DNA of 49,177 nt, from positions 1-49,177 of the forward strand of contig JAEUGX010000057.1 in NCBI GenBank assembly GCA_016795545.1, read 5' to 3'. The notes under the pieces are model-generated. The model ran no database searches. It saw only the letters and a program-made list of their open reading frames with translations, and was not told the origin of the DNA. Shown here piece after piece: positions 23,002 to 31,351 of this stretch. The stretch's first letter is position 1. Every line of letters starts with the position of its first letter. Origin of the DNA: Opitutaceae bacterium. Its GTDB lineage: Bacteria; Verrucomicrobiota; Verrucomicrobiia; Opitutales; Opitutaceae. The position numbers were made by a program, and so were the translations under genes.

Positions 23002-23813
23002 TCACCGAACGCCAGGAAGAGCTCGCCGCCCTGCACGCCCTCGGACTGCTCGAGGACGCCGAGCTCGCCCTGTTCGAGTCCGAACTCGCCGGCAGCCCCG
23101 AACTCCGCGCCCTGGTCGCCGCGCTCGGCGACACGTCGGCCGCCCTGGCGCTGGCCGCCCCGCCCGCGGAGCCGCCGGCCGCGCTGCGCGACCGCGTCCT
23201 GGCCGCCTGCGCGGCTCCCGCTCCCCTGGCGCCCGTCATCCGCTTCCCGCTCGGCCGCCTCCTCCCCTGGGCCGCGGCGGCCGTCCTGGCCGTCACCGCC
23301 GCCTGGCTCGGCACCCAGAATTTCTCGCTGCGCAACGAGGCCCGCGCCCTGCGCACGGAACGCGAGCTTGCCGAGGTGGCCTACAAGATGGCCCGCAACC
23401 AGCTTTCCGAGCGCTCCCTGCTCGCGGAAAAGATGATCAACGACCTCGGCGACAAGCTGCGCCGCTCCGAGGACCTCGCCCGCCTCAAGGTCACCGCCCT
23501 CGCCTCGCTCGCGGGCAACACCAAGGAGGCGCAGGTCATCGCCGTCTGGGATCCGGAGCAGCAGACCGGCCTGCTGACCCTGGAAAAGCTCCCGGCCATC
23601 GCGGACACCCAAGATTACCAGATCTGGATCGTCGACCCCGCTTATCCGAATCCCGTCAACGGCGGCGTCTTCCACGTCGGCAGCGACGGCAAGGTTGTCC
23701 TGCCTTTCAAGCCCGACCAGCCCGTCGCCCAGGCCGCGGCCTTCGCCATCAGCGTGGAGAAAAAGGGCGGCGTGCCGAAGGCCGAGGGCCCGATCGTGCT
23801 GCTCGGCAAATAG
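22998..23813 (+). CDS. RskA-family membrane anti-sigma factor
   Basis: This 271-residue protein is translationally coupled to the ECF sigma factor. The N-terminal cytoplasmic part (about 1-60: LAALHALGLLEDAELALFESEL) matches the anti-sigma RskA type. It has no HXXXCXXC zinc motif, which fits the non-zinc RskA group. One membrane helix (about 88-107, LLPWAAAAVLAVTAAWLG) leads to a coiled coil (110-165) and a periplasmic RskA domain (YQIWIVDPAYPNPVNGGVFHVGSDGKVVL). It should hold the sigma factor inactive until an envelope signal triggers release, probably by proteolysis. Neither a sensor nor a site-1 protease is identified here. Confidence 0.9.
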   Translation: MITERQEELAALHALGLLEDAELALFESELAGSPELRALVAALGDTSAALALAAPPAEPPAALRDRVLAACAAPAPLAPVIRFPLGRLLPWAAAAVLAVTAAWLGTQNFSLRNEARALRTERELAEVAYKMARNQLSERSLLAEKMINDLGDKLRRSEDLARLKVTALASLAGNTKEAQVIAVWDPEQQTGLLTLEKLPAIADTQDYQIWIVDPAYPNPVNGGVFHVGSDGKVVLPFKPDQPVAQAAAFAISVEKKGGVPKAEGPIVLLGK

Positions 23814-23909
23814 CCGCGCGGAAGCGCCCGCCCCTGCGCTGGCGAGCAAAATCTTGCCGCGTGAACTTGGCCCTTGTCACCCGTCGGACCGCGACAAGAA
23901 TTGCGGCGC

Positions 23910-25097
23910 ATGATAATCAAACCGAAGGTCCGCGGCTTCGTCTGCGTGACCGCTCACCCCGCGGGCTGCGCTGCACACGTCCAGGAGCAGATCGACCACG
24001 TGAAGTCCAAAGGCTTGATCAAGCATGGCCCCAAGCGCGTGCTGGTCATCGGCGCCTCCACCGGATACGGGCTGGCCTCCCGGATCACGGCGGCGTTCGG
24101 CTCCGGGGCATCTTCCCTGGGCGTGTTCTTCGAACGTCCGTCCGAGGAAGGCCGGCCGGCCACGCCGGGCTGGTATAATTCGATCGCCTTCACCCGCGCC
24201 GCGCGGGCCGCCGGACTCTACGCGGGCAATATCAACGGCGACGCCTTTTCCGACGAGATCAAGCAGCAGGCGATGGCCGCGATCGCCCGGAACCTCGGGC
24301 CCGTCGACCTCGTCGTCTACTCCCTCGCCTCCCCGCGCCGCACGCATCCCCGCACCGGCGTCGTGCACAAGTCCGTGCTCAAGCCGCTGGGCAATTCCTA
24401 CACGAACAAGACCGTCGACACCGACAAGGGCATCGTCAGCCAGGTCACGATCGAGCCGGCCACCGAGGCCGAGGCCGCCGACACCGTGGCCGTCATGGGC
24501 GGCGAGGACTGGGAGATGTGGATCGACGCCCTCGCCGAGGCCAAGCTGCTGGCGCCGGGAGCCACCTCCGTCGCCTACTCCTACATCGGCCCGGTGCACA
24601 CCTGGCCGATTTATCGGGACGGCACCATCGGCCGCGCCAAGCTCGACCTCGAGCGCGCCGCCCGGGCCATTCACGCCCGTCTCGACGCCTTCGGCGGCGG
24701 CCGCGCCTTCATCTCCGTGAACAAGGCGCTCGTCACCCAGGCCAGCTCCGCCATCCCCGTGGTCCCGCTCTACATTTCCATCCTCTACCAGGTCATGAAG
24801 GCCCAGGGCCTCCACGAGGGCTGCATCGAGCAGATGCAGCGGCTCTTCTCCACCCAGCTGTACAACAACAGCGTCCTGAAGTTTGACGGCGAAGGCCGGG
24901 TGCGGGTCGACGACTGGGAGATGCGCCCCGACATCCAGGCCGCGATCTCCGAGATCTGGCCCCGGGTCACCACCGAAAACCTGGCGCAGCTGACCGACAT
25001 CGCCGGTTACCGCACCGAGTTTCTCAAGCTCTTCGGCTTCGGCGTCGCGGGCATCAATTACGAGGCGGAGGTCGAGCCGCACCAGGTGCTCGACTGA
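23910..25097 (+). CDS. fabV: Enoyl-ACP reductase FabV (trans-2-enoyl-CoA reductase family)
   Basis: FabV performs the last reduction of each fatty acid elongation round using NADH and is insensitive to triclosan compared with FabI. The 395-residue protein is of normal length. Its motifs are the N-terminal IIKPKVRGFVCVTAHPAGC, the Rossmann segment VLVIGASTGYGLASRI, VYSLASPRRTHP, and the Tyr-x8-Lys pair in SYIGPVHTWPIYRDGTIGRAKLDLE. The C-terminus is FGFGVAGINYEAEVEP. The ORF is open from 23874, but the family start MIIKPKV is at 23910. It starts 96 bases after the anti-sigma gene and may be separately transcribed. Confidence 0.95.
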   Translation: MIIKPKVRGFVCVTAHPAGCAAHVQEQIDHVKSKGLIKHGPKRVLVIGASTGYGLASRITAAFGSGASSLGVFFERPSEEGRPATPGWYNSIAFTRAARAAGLYAGNINGDAFSDEIKQQAMAAIARNLGPVDLVVYSLASPRRTHPRTGVVHKSVLKPLGNSYTNKTVDTDKGIVSQVTIEPATEAEAADTVAVMGGEDWEMWIDALAEAKLLAPGATSVAYSYIGPVHTWPIYRDGTIGRAKLDLERAARAIHARLDAFGGGRAFISVNKALVTQASSAIPVVPLYISILYQVMKAQGLHEGCIEQMQRLFSTQLYNNSVLKFDGEGRVRVDDWEMRPDIQAAISEIWPRVTTENLAQLTDIAGYRTEFLKLFGFGVAGINYEAEVEPHQVLD

Positions 25098-25117
25098 CCG
25101 ACAGGTCGCCCTCCCCC

Positions 25118-25570
25118 ATGCGGGTTGTCGTCCAGCGGGCGGCCTCGGCCAGTGTCACCATCGACGGCCGCGTCCACGGCGCCATCGGCCCGGGCCTGCT
25201 GGTCTTCGTCGGCATCGAGTCCGCCGATACGTCCGCGGACGGCGCTTGGCTGGCGCAGAAACTGACTCGGCTGCGCCTCTTCCCCGATTCCGCCGGCCAG
25301 ATGAATCTCTCCGTCGCCGAAATCGGCGGCGGCATCCTGCTGATCAGCCAGTTCACCCTGCACGCCAGCACCCAGAAGGGCAACCGCCCGTCCTTCAACC
25401 AGGCGGCACGCCCCGAGCTGGCACGGCCGCTGTACGAGGAATTCGCCGCCCAGCTGGCCGCCGCGCTGGGCCGGCCGGTGGCGACCGGCGTCTTCGGCGC
25501 CTCCATGCAGGTGGCCCTCGTCAACGACGGGCCGGTCACCCTCTGCCTCGACTCCCGCCGCCGGGAATAA
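25118..25570 (+). CDS. dtd: D-aminoacyl-tRNA deacylase
   Basis: Dtd removes D-amino acids, and mischarged glycine on tRNA-Ala, from tRNAs. The 150-residue protein is of typical size and shows the cross-subunit active-site motifs: MRVVVQRAASASVTIDG, the catalytic SQFTLHA (SQxT) and VNDGPVTL (NxGPV). It starts 20 bases after fabV and may be co-transcribed. The start is preceded by CCCTCCCCC instead of a Shine-Dalgarno site. Confidence 0.95.
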   Translation: MRVVVQRAASASVTIDGRVHGAIGPGLLVFVGIESADTSADGAWLAQKLTRLRLFPDSAGQMNLSVAEIGGGILLISQFTLHASTQKGNRPSFNQAARPELARPLYEEFAAQLAAALGRPVATGVFGASMQVALVNDGPVTLCLDSRRRE

Positions 25571-25639
25571 GGAGTCGCCTGGGCCGAACGGCTACTGGCA
25601 GCGGAACAAAAGATGGCTAGGCTTTATCCCATACCCGTC

Positions 25640-26155
25640 ATGAAGACTTATCCCTCCCTCCTCCTCGCCGCGGCCCTGCTTGCCGGCGGCTGCCAGACCG
25701 CCCCAAAACCCGCCGCCTCCGCGGCCGGCGGCAACATCACCGTGACCTTCCAGCAGCCGGAGAAATTCACCGACGTGCAGGAGCACTTCGGCAGCGCTCC
25801 GAGCCAGGCCTACCTGGACATGATTGCCGACCACGTGAAGCAGCGCGCGGCCGGATTGCTCGCCGACGGACAGAAGCTGAACGTGACCTTCAAGAACATC
25901 GACCTCGCCGGCGACTTCGAGCCGGCCGGCCGACCGGGCATGGAGGATGTCCGACTCGTCAAGGGTATCTACCTGCCGCGTATGTCGCTGCATTTCGCCC
26001 TGACCGACGCCACGGGCGCCGTCGTCCGCGAAGGCGACCGCGAGCTGACCGACCTCAACTTCCAGATGAACATCAATCCGATCGGCCGCAGCGAGCCGCT
26101 GTTCTACGATTACGAGCTCCTGAATCGCTGGCTGGAATCGGAGTTCAAGCGCTGA
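25640..26155 (+). CDS. DUF3016-like envelope lipoprotein
   Basis: This 171-residue protein has a lipoprotein signal peptide with lipobox LAGGC (Cys18) followed by Gln, so it is probably kept in the outer membrane. The mature part begins with an Ala-rich linker, then NITVTFQQPEKFTDVQEHFGSAP, and ends REGDRELTDLNFQMNINP-type residues with LFYDYELLNRWLESEF. The pattern of a predicted beta-sandwich, including an RELTDLNFQ strand, agrees with DUF3016 proteins of unknown function. I chose the ATG at 25640 for the signal peptide. An 8-bp hairpin immediately follows the stop. Confidence 0.75.
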   Translation: MKTYPSLLLAAALLAGGCQTAPKPAASAAGGNITVTFQQPEKFTDVQEHFGSAPSQAYLDMIADHVKQRAAGLLADGQKLNVTFKNIDLAGDFEPAGRPGMEDVRLVKGIYLPRMSLHFALTDATGAVVREGDRELTDLNFQMNINPIGRSEPLFYDYELLNRWLESEFKR

Positions 26156-26156
26156 T

Positions 26157-26176
26157 CCCTGCCCTTCCGGGCAGGG
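26157..26176 (+). terminator. Hairpin after the DUF3016 gene
   Basis: A perfect 8-bp stem, CCCTGCCC with GGGCAGGG, and a TTCC loop start 1 base after the stop codon. There is no T tract. It is a likely transcript-end structure between convergent genes and is related in sequence to the palindrome at 17616-17629. Confidence 0.5.
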
Positions 26177-26216
26177 CACGGAGGCCCTCAACCCTCCCCT
26201 CTCAACCGCAGGACGC

Positions 26217-26903
26217 TCAGTCGTCCGCAAAGCCGCCGACGCTGAGCGACTTTCCATTGTCCCGGGGCCCGAGCTTGAGCAGGAACGGGGCCGCCGTCCT
26301 GGCCCACGCCTCGGCCTTCGGGTGGCTGGCGGCACCGTCGCTCCAAGCCAGCCGCAGCATGTCGGTGTCGATAACACCCGGGTTCAGCGGCACGGCGGCC
26401 ATGCCGGCCGGGAGCTCCTGCGCCAGGGCGAGCGTCAGGCCCTCGATGGCGTACTTGCTCGCGCAGTAGGGCGCAACTTCCGGCGCCGTGCTGCGCCCCC
26501 AGCCGGAACTGAGGTTGACGATCACGCCGCGCCGGCGTTCGACCATCGCCGGCACGAAGTGCCGGAGCACGTTTGCCACGCCCTTGATGTTCACGTCGAT
26601 CACCTGGTTGAATTCGCGGGCGGGCACCCGCCACAACGGCGCAGGCACGTTCATCAGGGCGGCATTGTTGATGAGCAGGTCGGGCGCCCCGTGCGCGGCC
26701 AGGACCTTCTCCGCCCACAGCGCCACCTTGCCCTCGTCCACGACGTCCAGCGCCGTGAAATCGTTCGGGGCCGGATGGGTGAAACGCAGGTTGAGGATCT
26801 CGGCGCTGCGGCCGCAGCCGACGACCGTATGACCCTGCGCGATGTACCACTCCGCCAGTGCCCGGCCCAGGCCGCGGGTGACGCCGGTGATTACGATCAT
26901 CAT
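26217..26903 (-). CDS. Short-chain dehydrogenase/reductase
   Basis: This 228-residue classical SDR has the cofactor motif TGVTRGLG (residues 6-13), the NNAA motif (LLINNAALMNVPAPLW), and the active-site set with Ser in VNLSSGWGRS and the YCASKYA Tyr-x3-Lys pair. NPGVIDTDM follows. Cys30-Gly-Arg after the second strand (VVGCGRS) suggests preference for NADP, by analogy with Arg at that position. The substrate cannot be inferred. It lies 71 bases after exbD on the same strand and may be the last gene of that operon. Confidence 0.9.
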   Translation of the reverse strand: MMIVITGVTRGLGRALAEWYIAQGHTVVGCGRSAEILNLRFTHPAPNDFTALDVVDEGKVALWAEKVLAAHGAPDLLINNAALMNVPAPLWRVPAREFNQVIDVNIKGVANVLRHFVPAMVERRRGVIVNLSSGWGRSTAPEVAPYCASKYAIEGLTLALAQELPAGMAAVPLNPGVIDTDMLRLAWSDGAASHPKAEAWARTAAPFLLKLGPRDNGKSLSVGGFADD

Positions 26904-26974
26904 GGAGGGAATAGTAGGGAACGAGACGCAGGCGGGATCCAGGAGAAATCAGCCCTCGCCTCTCCCCTCCGGCC

Positions 26975-27373
26975 TCAGCGCGACTGCAGGCGGATCTTGT
27001 TCAAGCCCTGCTTCCGGCAGGTGTCCATGGCCTGCGTCACGTAGCGCAAGGGAGTGTTCTCGTCGGAGCGGATGACCACGGGGATGTCCTTGGTGACCTC
27101 CCCGACCTGGCGGACCAGCTGCTCCAGCGCCTCCATGCTCGCCGGCCGGCCGTTGAACTCGACGGCGCCGTCCTTCGTGATCGAGATCGTGATCGACTCC
27201 TTCAGCTCGCTCTTCCCGGCCGTCTCCACCTTGGGCAGCGTCAGGTTCATCGTCGTCACCGAGCGGAACTGCATCGTGACGAACGCGAAGAAGATCAGCA
27301 TCACGAGCACGTCGATCAGCGGCACGAGATTCATCTCGGGCCGCTTGCGCCGGCGCTGGTACAGCCCGCTCAT
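26975..27373 (-). CDS. exbD: ExbD/TolR-type biopolymer transport protein
   Basis: The 132-residue protein has a short cytoplasmic N-terminus (YQRRRKRPEMNLVP) and one membrane helix carrying the proton-linked Asp (LVPLIDVLVMLIFFAFVTM). The periplasmic domain ends with VVIRSDENTPLRYVTQAMDTCRKQGLNKI. ExbD pairs with ExbB to couple proton flow to envelope work, for example TonB-dependent uptake. The start overlaps the exbB stop by 4 bases. No TonB or receptor is in the window, so its target is open (TonB or Tol-type). Confidence 0.92.
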   Translation of the reverse strand: MSGLYQRRRKRPEMNLVPLIDVLVMLIFFAFVTMQFRSVTTMNLTLPKVETAGKSELKESITISITKDGAVEFNGRPASMEALEQLVRQVGEVTKDIPVVIRSDENTPLRYVTQAMDTCRKQGLNKIRLQSR

Positions 27374-27933
27374 GACTTCCCAACCTGCGTCAGCAGCCGT
27401 TCCAGCAGCAGGTCCAGCTTCGCGGCATAGTTCTCCACCCGGCGCTGCAGGAAGCCCGCGCCGACGAGCGACGGGATCGCGATGGTCAGGCCGATGACCG
27501 TGGCCGACAACGCCAGCGCGACGCCCTTGGTGAAGGCCACCGGGTCGGGCAGGCCCGTCTCGGGCGAGATTTGCGAGAACACCTGCAGCAGGCCGGTCAC
27601 CGTGCCGGTCAGGCCGATCAGGGGCGCCGCGGCGTAGATGACGTCCAGGTAGGGAATCCCGCGCTCCATCCGGTTGACCTCGAGCCGGGCGAACGCCTTC
27701 ACCGCCTCGGGGTCGTCCTTATGCCGCTGGGCGAACTCGATGATCCGGGCGATGACGGAGTGCCGTCCGCCCTGGGCGACTCGGCCCTCGATGATCGCCT
27801 CGACGAGGTCGTCGGGCAGCACCGCGTCCTTGCGCAGCGCATAAAGCCTTTCACAGAGGATGTAGACGGCGATCAGGGAGCAAAGCGCCAGCGGATAGAT
27901 CAGGACGCCGGCGCCTTTGAAGATGTCGAGCAT
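27370..27933 (-). CDS. exbB: ExbB/TolQ/MotA-family proton channel subunit
   Basis: This 187-residue protein has three membrane helices: about 10-27 (GVLIYPLALCSLIAVYIL), about 105-125 and about 140-165. The conserved channel block is YAAAPLIGLTGTVTGLLQVF followed by VALALSATVIGLTIAIPSLVG. The long cytoplasmic loop (about 35-100) is usual. It is translated just before exbD and coupled to it. The start is preceded by a pyrimidine run rather than a Shine-Dalgarno site. It is divergent from the rid gene, and the 156-base gap should hold both promoters. Confidence 0.92.
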   Translation of the reverse strand: MLDIFKGAGVLIYPLALCSLIAVYILCERLYALRKDAVLPDDLVEAIIEGRVAQGGRHSVIARIIEFAQRHKDDPEAVKAFARLEVNRMERGIPYLDVIYAAAPLIGLTGTVTGLLQVFSQISPETGLPDPVAFTKGVALALSATVIGLTIAIPSLVGAGFLQRRVENYAAKLDLLLERLLTQVGKS

Positions 27934-28089
27934 AGGTGGACGGGAGGGAAGTGAAAGTCGGCTCTTAGACGCTCACAAGCCGGAAAGGTTCAACCCGAAG
28001 GCGTTTTTTGTCGCCCGCCCCCCGACGCCCCGGGGAAAATGCACCCTTGCCCTGCCGCCCGCGCCCGGGTTCGCTCCCCCTTCCCCTGC

Positions 28090-28458
28090 ATGAAATTCAT
28101 CGATTCCAGCACCACCTTCCCCGTCAGCTCCGGCGTCATCACCCAGGGCAAGCTCCTCGAGCTCGTCATCGTCGGCATCCCCGACGGCGACACGAAGCCC
28201 GTCGCGGGAGGCGCCGCCGCCGAGATGCGCGAGATATTCAAGCAGCTCGACGAGCTGCTCGCCTCGGTGCAGCTCAACCGCACCCATATCGCGTCGGTCC
28301 GACTCTATCTCCAGGAGGTCAACCGCGACGTCGCCGCCGTCAACGTCGTCTACCGCGAATACTTCGGCAACCACGCCCCCTGCCGCCGCTGCTACGGCGT
28401 CGACCTCCAGGTCGGCATGCTGGTCGAGGCCGCCTTCGTCGCCGAGTTCCCGGCCTGA
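28090..28458 (+). CDS. RidA-family (Rid) protein, divergent
   Basis: This 122-residue YjgF/Rid fold protein is recognised by KLLELVIVGIP, the helix MREIFKQLDELLASVQLNRTHIASVRLYLQEV and the C-terminal CRRCYGVDLQVGMLVEAAFVAEF. The Arg before the Cys (RRCYGV) corresponds to the substrate-binding Arg of RidA. The glutamate that assists imine hydrolysis in RidA appears as Ala (VEAAFVA), and the usual SGQ motif after the first strand is absent. It may therefore be a Rid paralogue without 2-aminoacrylate deaminase activity. The assignment of these positions was made by eye. Confidence 0.8.
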   Translation: MKFIDSSTTFPVSSGVITQGKLLELVIVGIPDGDTKPVAGGAAAEMREIFKQLDELLASVQLNRTHIASVRLYLQEVNRDVAAVNVVYREYFGNHAPCRRCYGVDLQVGMLVEAAFVAEFPA

Positions 28459-28564
28459 TCCCGCGCCCGCCCCGCGGACGGCGTCAGCCAAGCCCAAGCG
28501 GCGCCGAGCCCGAAAGCCGAAAACCCAAGGCCGCCTACTCCCAGCCGGATAACGGGTGCCCGCC

Positions 28565-30328
28565 TCAGCTGCCCGCCGCGGGGACGCCCGCCGACGGCGG
28601 CCGGGCGAAGAGCTCGTCGCGGATGCGGTCGCTCTCGCGGTCGATTTGCTCGCGCGTGGCGCCGAGCTCCCGGAGGATGTGCTCCGTCATCGACAAGGCC
28701 ACCTCGCCCTCGCCCGCGAATACCTCGTCGGCTCCCGCCGCCTTCAGGTCCGCCTGCTCGCGCAGGTAGGCGGTGCGGACCAGCACCTCGAGCTTCGGGT
28801 TGAGCTCCCGCGCCACCCGGATCACCTCCCGCCCAGCCCGGATGCTCGATGCGCTCAGGACCAGGAACTTGGCCCGCTCCACGCCGGCCTCGCGCAGCGT
28901 CTGGACATGGCTCGCCTCGCCGTAGACGGCCCGGATCTTCTCGCTCCGCAGCCGGTGGACCGTCTCGAGGTTGAGCTCGATGACCGTCGGCTCGATGTCG
29001 TTGTCGCGCATGAGCCGCACCACCGTCTGCCCGACCGGACCGAAGCCGACGACCACCGCCGCATGCCGGTCCCGGCGCTCCGGCTCCAGCGGCTCCGCGG
29101 CCGCCACCGCCGGGGTGGACTCCCGCGACAGCCAGCGCAGCCAGGAGTGGCGCTTGATCCAGCCCTCGATCGGGCCCACCCACCGGTACAGCATCGGGTT
29201 GAGCGTGATTGACAGGATCGCGCCGGCCACGAGGACGTTCGATGCCTCCGGCGGCAGCAGGTCCAATTGCCGGCCCATCGAGGCCAGGATGAAGGAAAAC
29301 TCTCCGATCTGCGCGAGCGCCACCGCCACCGACAGGCCCACCCGCAGCGGGTAGCGCATCAGCACCACCAGCGCGAGCGCGGCCGCCGGCTTGCCGATCA
29401 AGATGATGCCGAGCGTCGCCGCCACCATACCGGGAAAATCGAGCAGACTCTTGAAGTCGACGAGCATGCCCACCGAGACGAAGAACAGCACCGCGAAGGC
29501 GTCGCGCATCGGCAGCGCCTCCGTCGCCGCCCGCAGCGAGAACTCGGACCGCGCCACGACCATGCCGGCCAGGAAGGCTCCGAGCGCCATCGAGACGCCG
29601 AAAAGCTGGGCCGATCCGACCGCGATGCCCAGGGCGACGACCAGCACCGCCAGCGTGAACAGCTCGCGCGACCCGGTCTTGGTGACGTAGGTCAGCGCCC
29701 GCGGGATCACCCACCCGCCCACGATGAAAGTGAACGCCACCAGGGCGCCGATCTTGAGGCTGGCGACGCCGAGCGTGGCGGCCAGCCCGGCGCCGCCCGC
29801 GACCGCGCCGGCGCCGAACAGCGCCGGCAGGATCACGAGGATGAAGACCGTGAACAGGTCCTCCATCACCAGCCAGCCGATCGCAATGTGCCCGGTCGGC
29901 GTGTGCAGGTCGTTGTTGTCGACCAGCACGCGGGTGAGCACCACCGTACTCGCCACCGAGATCGCCAGCCCGAAGATGATGCCCGCCGTCCAGGTCCAGC
30001 CGAACGCGTGCATGGTCACGGCCCCCAGGATCGTCGCCACCGCGCTCTGCACCACCGCGCCGGGCACCGCGATCCATTTCACGGCCAGCAGCTCCTTGAA
30101 GTGGAACTGCAGGCCGACGCCGAACATCAGCAGGATGACGCCGACCTCCGCCAGCTCGTCCGCGATGCCCTTGTTCACCACCAGGCCGGGCGTGTAGGGG
30201 CCGACGACGACGCCGGCCAGCAGGTAGCCGACGATCGGCGACATGCCGAGCCGGTTGGTCAGGAGGCCGAGCGCCAGCGCCGCGCAGAATCCGCCGGCCA
30301 GCGTGAGGATGAGATCCAGGTGGTTCAT
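28565..30328 (-). CDS. CPA2-family K+ or Na+/H+ antiporter with RCK (TrkA-N) domain
   Basis: This 587-residue KefB/KefC/YbaL-like protein has a membrane domain of about 12 helices (residues 5-380). It opens LTLAGGFCAALALGLLTNRLGMSPIVGYLLAGVVVGPYTPG and contains VGVILLMFGVGLQFHFKELL and MALGAFLAGMVVARSE. A cytoplasmic NAD-binding RCK domain follows (about 415-530: AVVVGFGPVGQTVVRLMRDNDIEPTVIELN, VYGEASHVQTLREAGV). It probably exchanges K+ for H+ and is gated by nucleotide or redox state. The start ATG follows GAATTCCCTC. It is convergent with the rid gene. Confidence 0.92.
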   Translation of the reverse strand: MNHLDLILTLAGGFCAALALGLLTNRLGMSPIVGYLLAGVVVGPYTPGLVVNKGIADELAEVGVILLMFGVGLQFHFKELLAVKWIAVPGAVVQSAVATILGAVTMHAFGWTWTAGIIFGLAISVASTVVLTRVLVDNNDLHTPTGHIAIGWLVMEDLFTVFILVILPALFGAGAVAGGAGLAATLGVASLKIGALVAFTFIVGGWVIPRALTYVTKTGSRELFTLAVLVVALGIAVGSAQLFGVSMALGAFLAGMVVARSEFSLRAATEALPMRDAFAVLFFVSVGMLVDFKSLLDFPGMVAATLGIILIGKPAAALALVVLMRYPLRVGLSVAVALAQIGEFSFILASMGRQLDLLPPEASNVLVAGAILSITLNPMLYRWVGPIEGWIKRHSWLRWLSRESTPAVAAAEPLEPERRDRHAAVVVGFGPVGQTVVRLMRDNDIEPTVIELNLETVHRLRSEKIRAVYGEASHVQTLREAGVERAKFLVLSASSIRAGREVIRVARELNPKLEVLVRTAYLREQADLKAAGADEVFAGEGEVALSMTEHILRELGATREQIDRESDRIRDELFARPPSAGVPAAGS

Positions 30329-30444
30329 GAGGGAATTCGCCCGCGGTCAGCTGGATCTGCCGCGCGGGCAGGAGCTACGAAGGCAGCCCCCGCGATCATG
30401 ACAAGTGTGGTTTTGGAAAATCTTCGTCCCGCGCGCGCCGCGGC

Positions 30445-31074
30445 TCACTCCCCCTTCCGCGCCGACCGCCGCATCTGCACCAGGATCACGACGACCGCCG
30501 CCGCCCCGACCGCCAGCGCCACCCACAGGCCGAGCGCCTGCGTGCGCGACAGCGTGCGCTCCAGCTCCGCCAGGTCGTCCTTGAACAGCACCCACAGCCA
30601 GTGCCCCAGCCACACGAAGAACGGCACGCTCAGCAGCGCCGCCAGCCCGTCGAGCAGGAAGAACTTCCAGAAGCGCACGCGCGTCGAGCCGGCGGTGAAG
30701 AAGATCGGGGCCCGCAGCCCGGGCAAGAACCGGCCGACGAACAGCACCATGGAGTGGTACCGGTCGAACAGGTCCTCGACCTTCGCCTGCTTCTTGGCCG
30801 AGAAGAAACGCTGGAACCAGCGCGCTCCCCGCAGCTTCCCGCCCAGGAACCGGCCGGCCATGAAGATCGTCGAATCGCCGATCATCACGCCTGCGTACAT
30901 CAGCGCGCTCACCTCGATCCAGGAACGCCCCTCGTTCTGCCCCAGCGCCCCGGCCGTGACCAGGACGATGTCCTCCGGGATCGGCAGTCCGAGCCCGCAC
31001 AACACCAGCACGAAGAAAGGCCCCCACAGCGAAAGAGGCGAGTGCTGGAAATACTTCAGGAGGGTTTCGAACAT
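30445..31074 (-). CDS. DedA-family membrane protein
   Basis: This 209-residue DedA/SNARE-associated family protein has the segments PFFVLVLCGLGLPIPEDIVLVTAGALGQ (the Glu/Asp-bearing re-entrant motif), MYAGVMIGDSTIFMAGRFLGGKL and VGRFLPGLRAPIFFTAGSTRVRFWKFFLLDGLAAL, with the conserved GRF-PG-R motif. Several DedA proteins flip polyprenyl phosphates or phospholipids. I chose the ATG at 31074, at the usual family N-terminus; an upstream ATG at 31113 is in frame. Its 117-base distance from the antiporter gene suggests either a shared or a separate transcript. Confidence 0.9.
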   Translation of the reverse strand: MFETLLKYFQHSPLSLWGPFFVLVLCGLGLPIPEDIVLVTAGALGQNEGRSWIEVSALMYAGVMIGDSTIFMAGRFLGGKLRGARWFQRFFSAKKQAKVEDLFDRYHSMVLFVGRFLPGLRAPIFFTAGSTRVRFWKFFLLDGLAALLSVPFFVWLGHWLWVLFKDDLAELERTLSRTQALGLWVALAVGAAAVVVILVQMRRSARKGE

Positions 31075-31228
31075 GCGGGGCGCCGGCCGCGAAGCCAATT
31101 CGCGGATCGGCATTCCTCACGAAGCGGGTGCGCCGCTGCAAGACAAGCGCCCTTTTCGGAAAATGAGCCCGCCACTCGGATTTTCGACCGGCCGGCCCGC
31201 AGCCAGCCCCCGCGGAAGCCCGGATCGG

Positions 31229-31248
31229 GCCCCTCGTCGTCGAGGGGC
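31229..31248 (-). terminator. GC hairpin after recJ
   Basis: A perfect 8-bp stem, GCCCCTCG with CGAGGGGC, and a 4-base loop lie about 105 bases past the recJ stop in the 277-base gap before the DedA gene. No T tract follows. Nothing else is evident in this gap. Confidence 0.4.
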
Positions 31249-31351
31249 GGATGCCATTGAGCGAAGCGCCGCCGGCAGGAGCTTGGGGCTGAATCCGGGG
31301 CAGTCTGGAGCGGCGAACGGTTCCTCGCGTCGATCGCGCCGGCGCCCGGCC

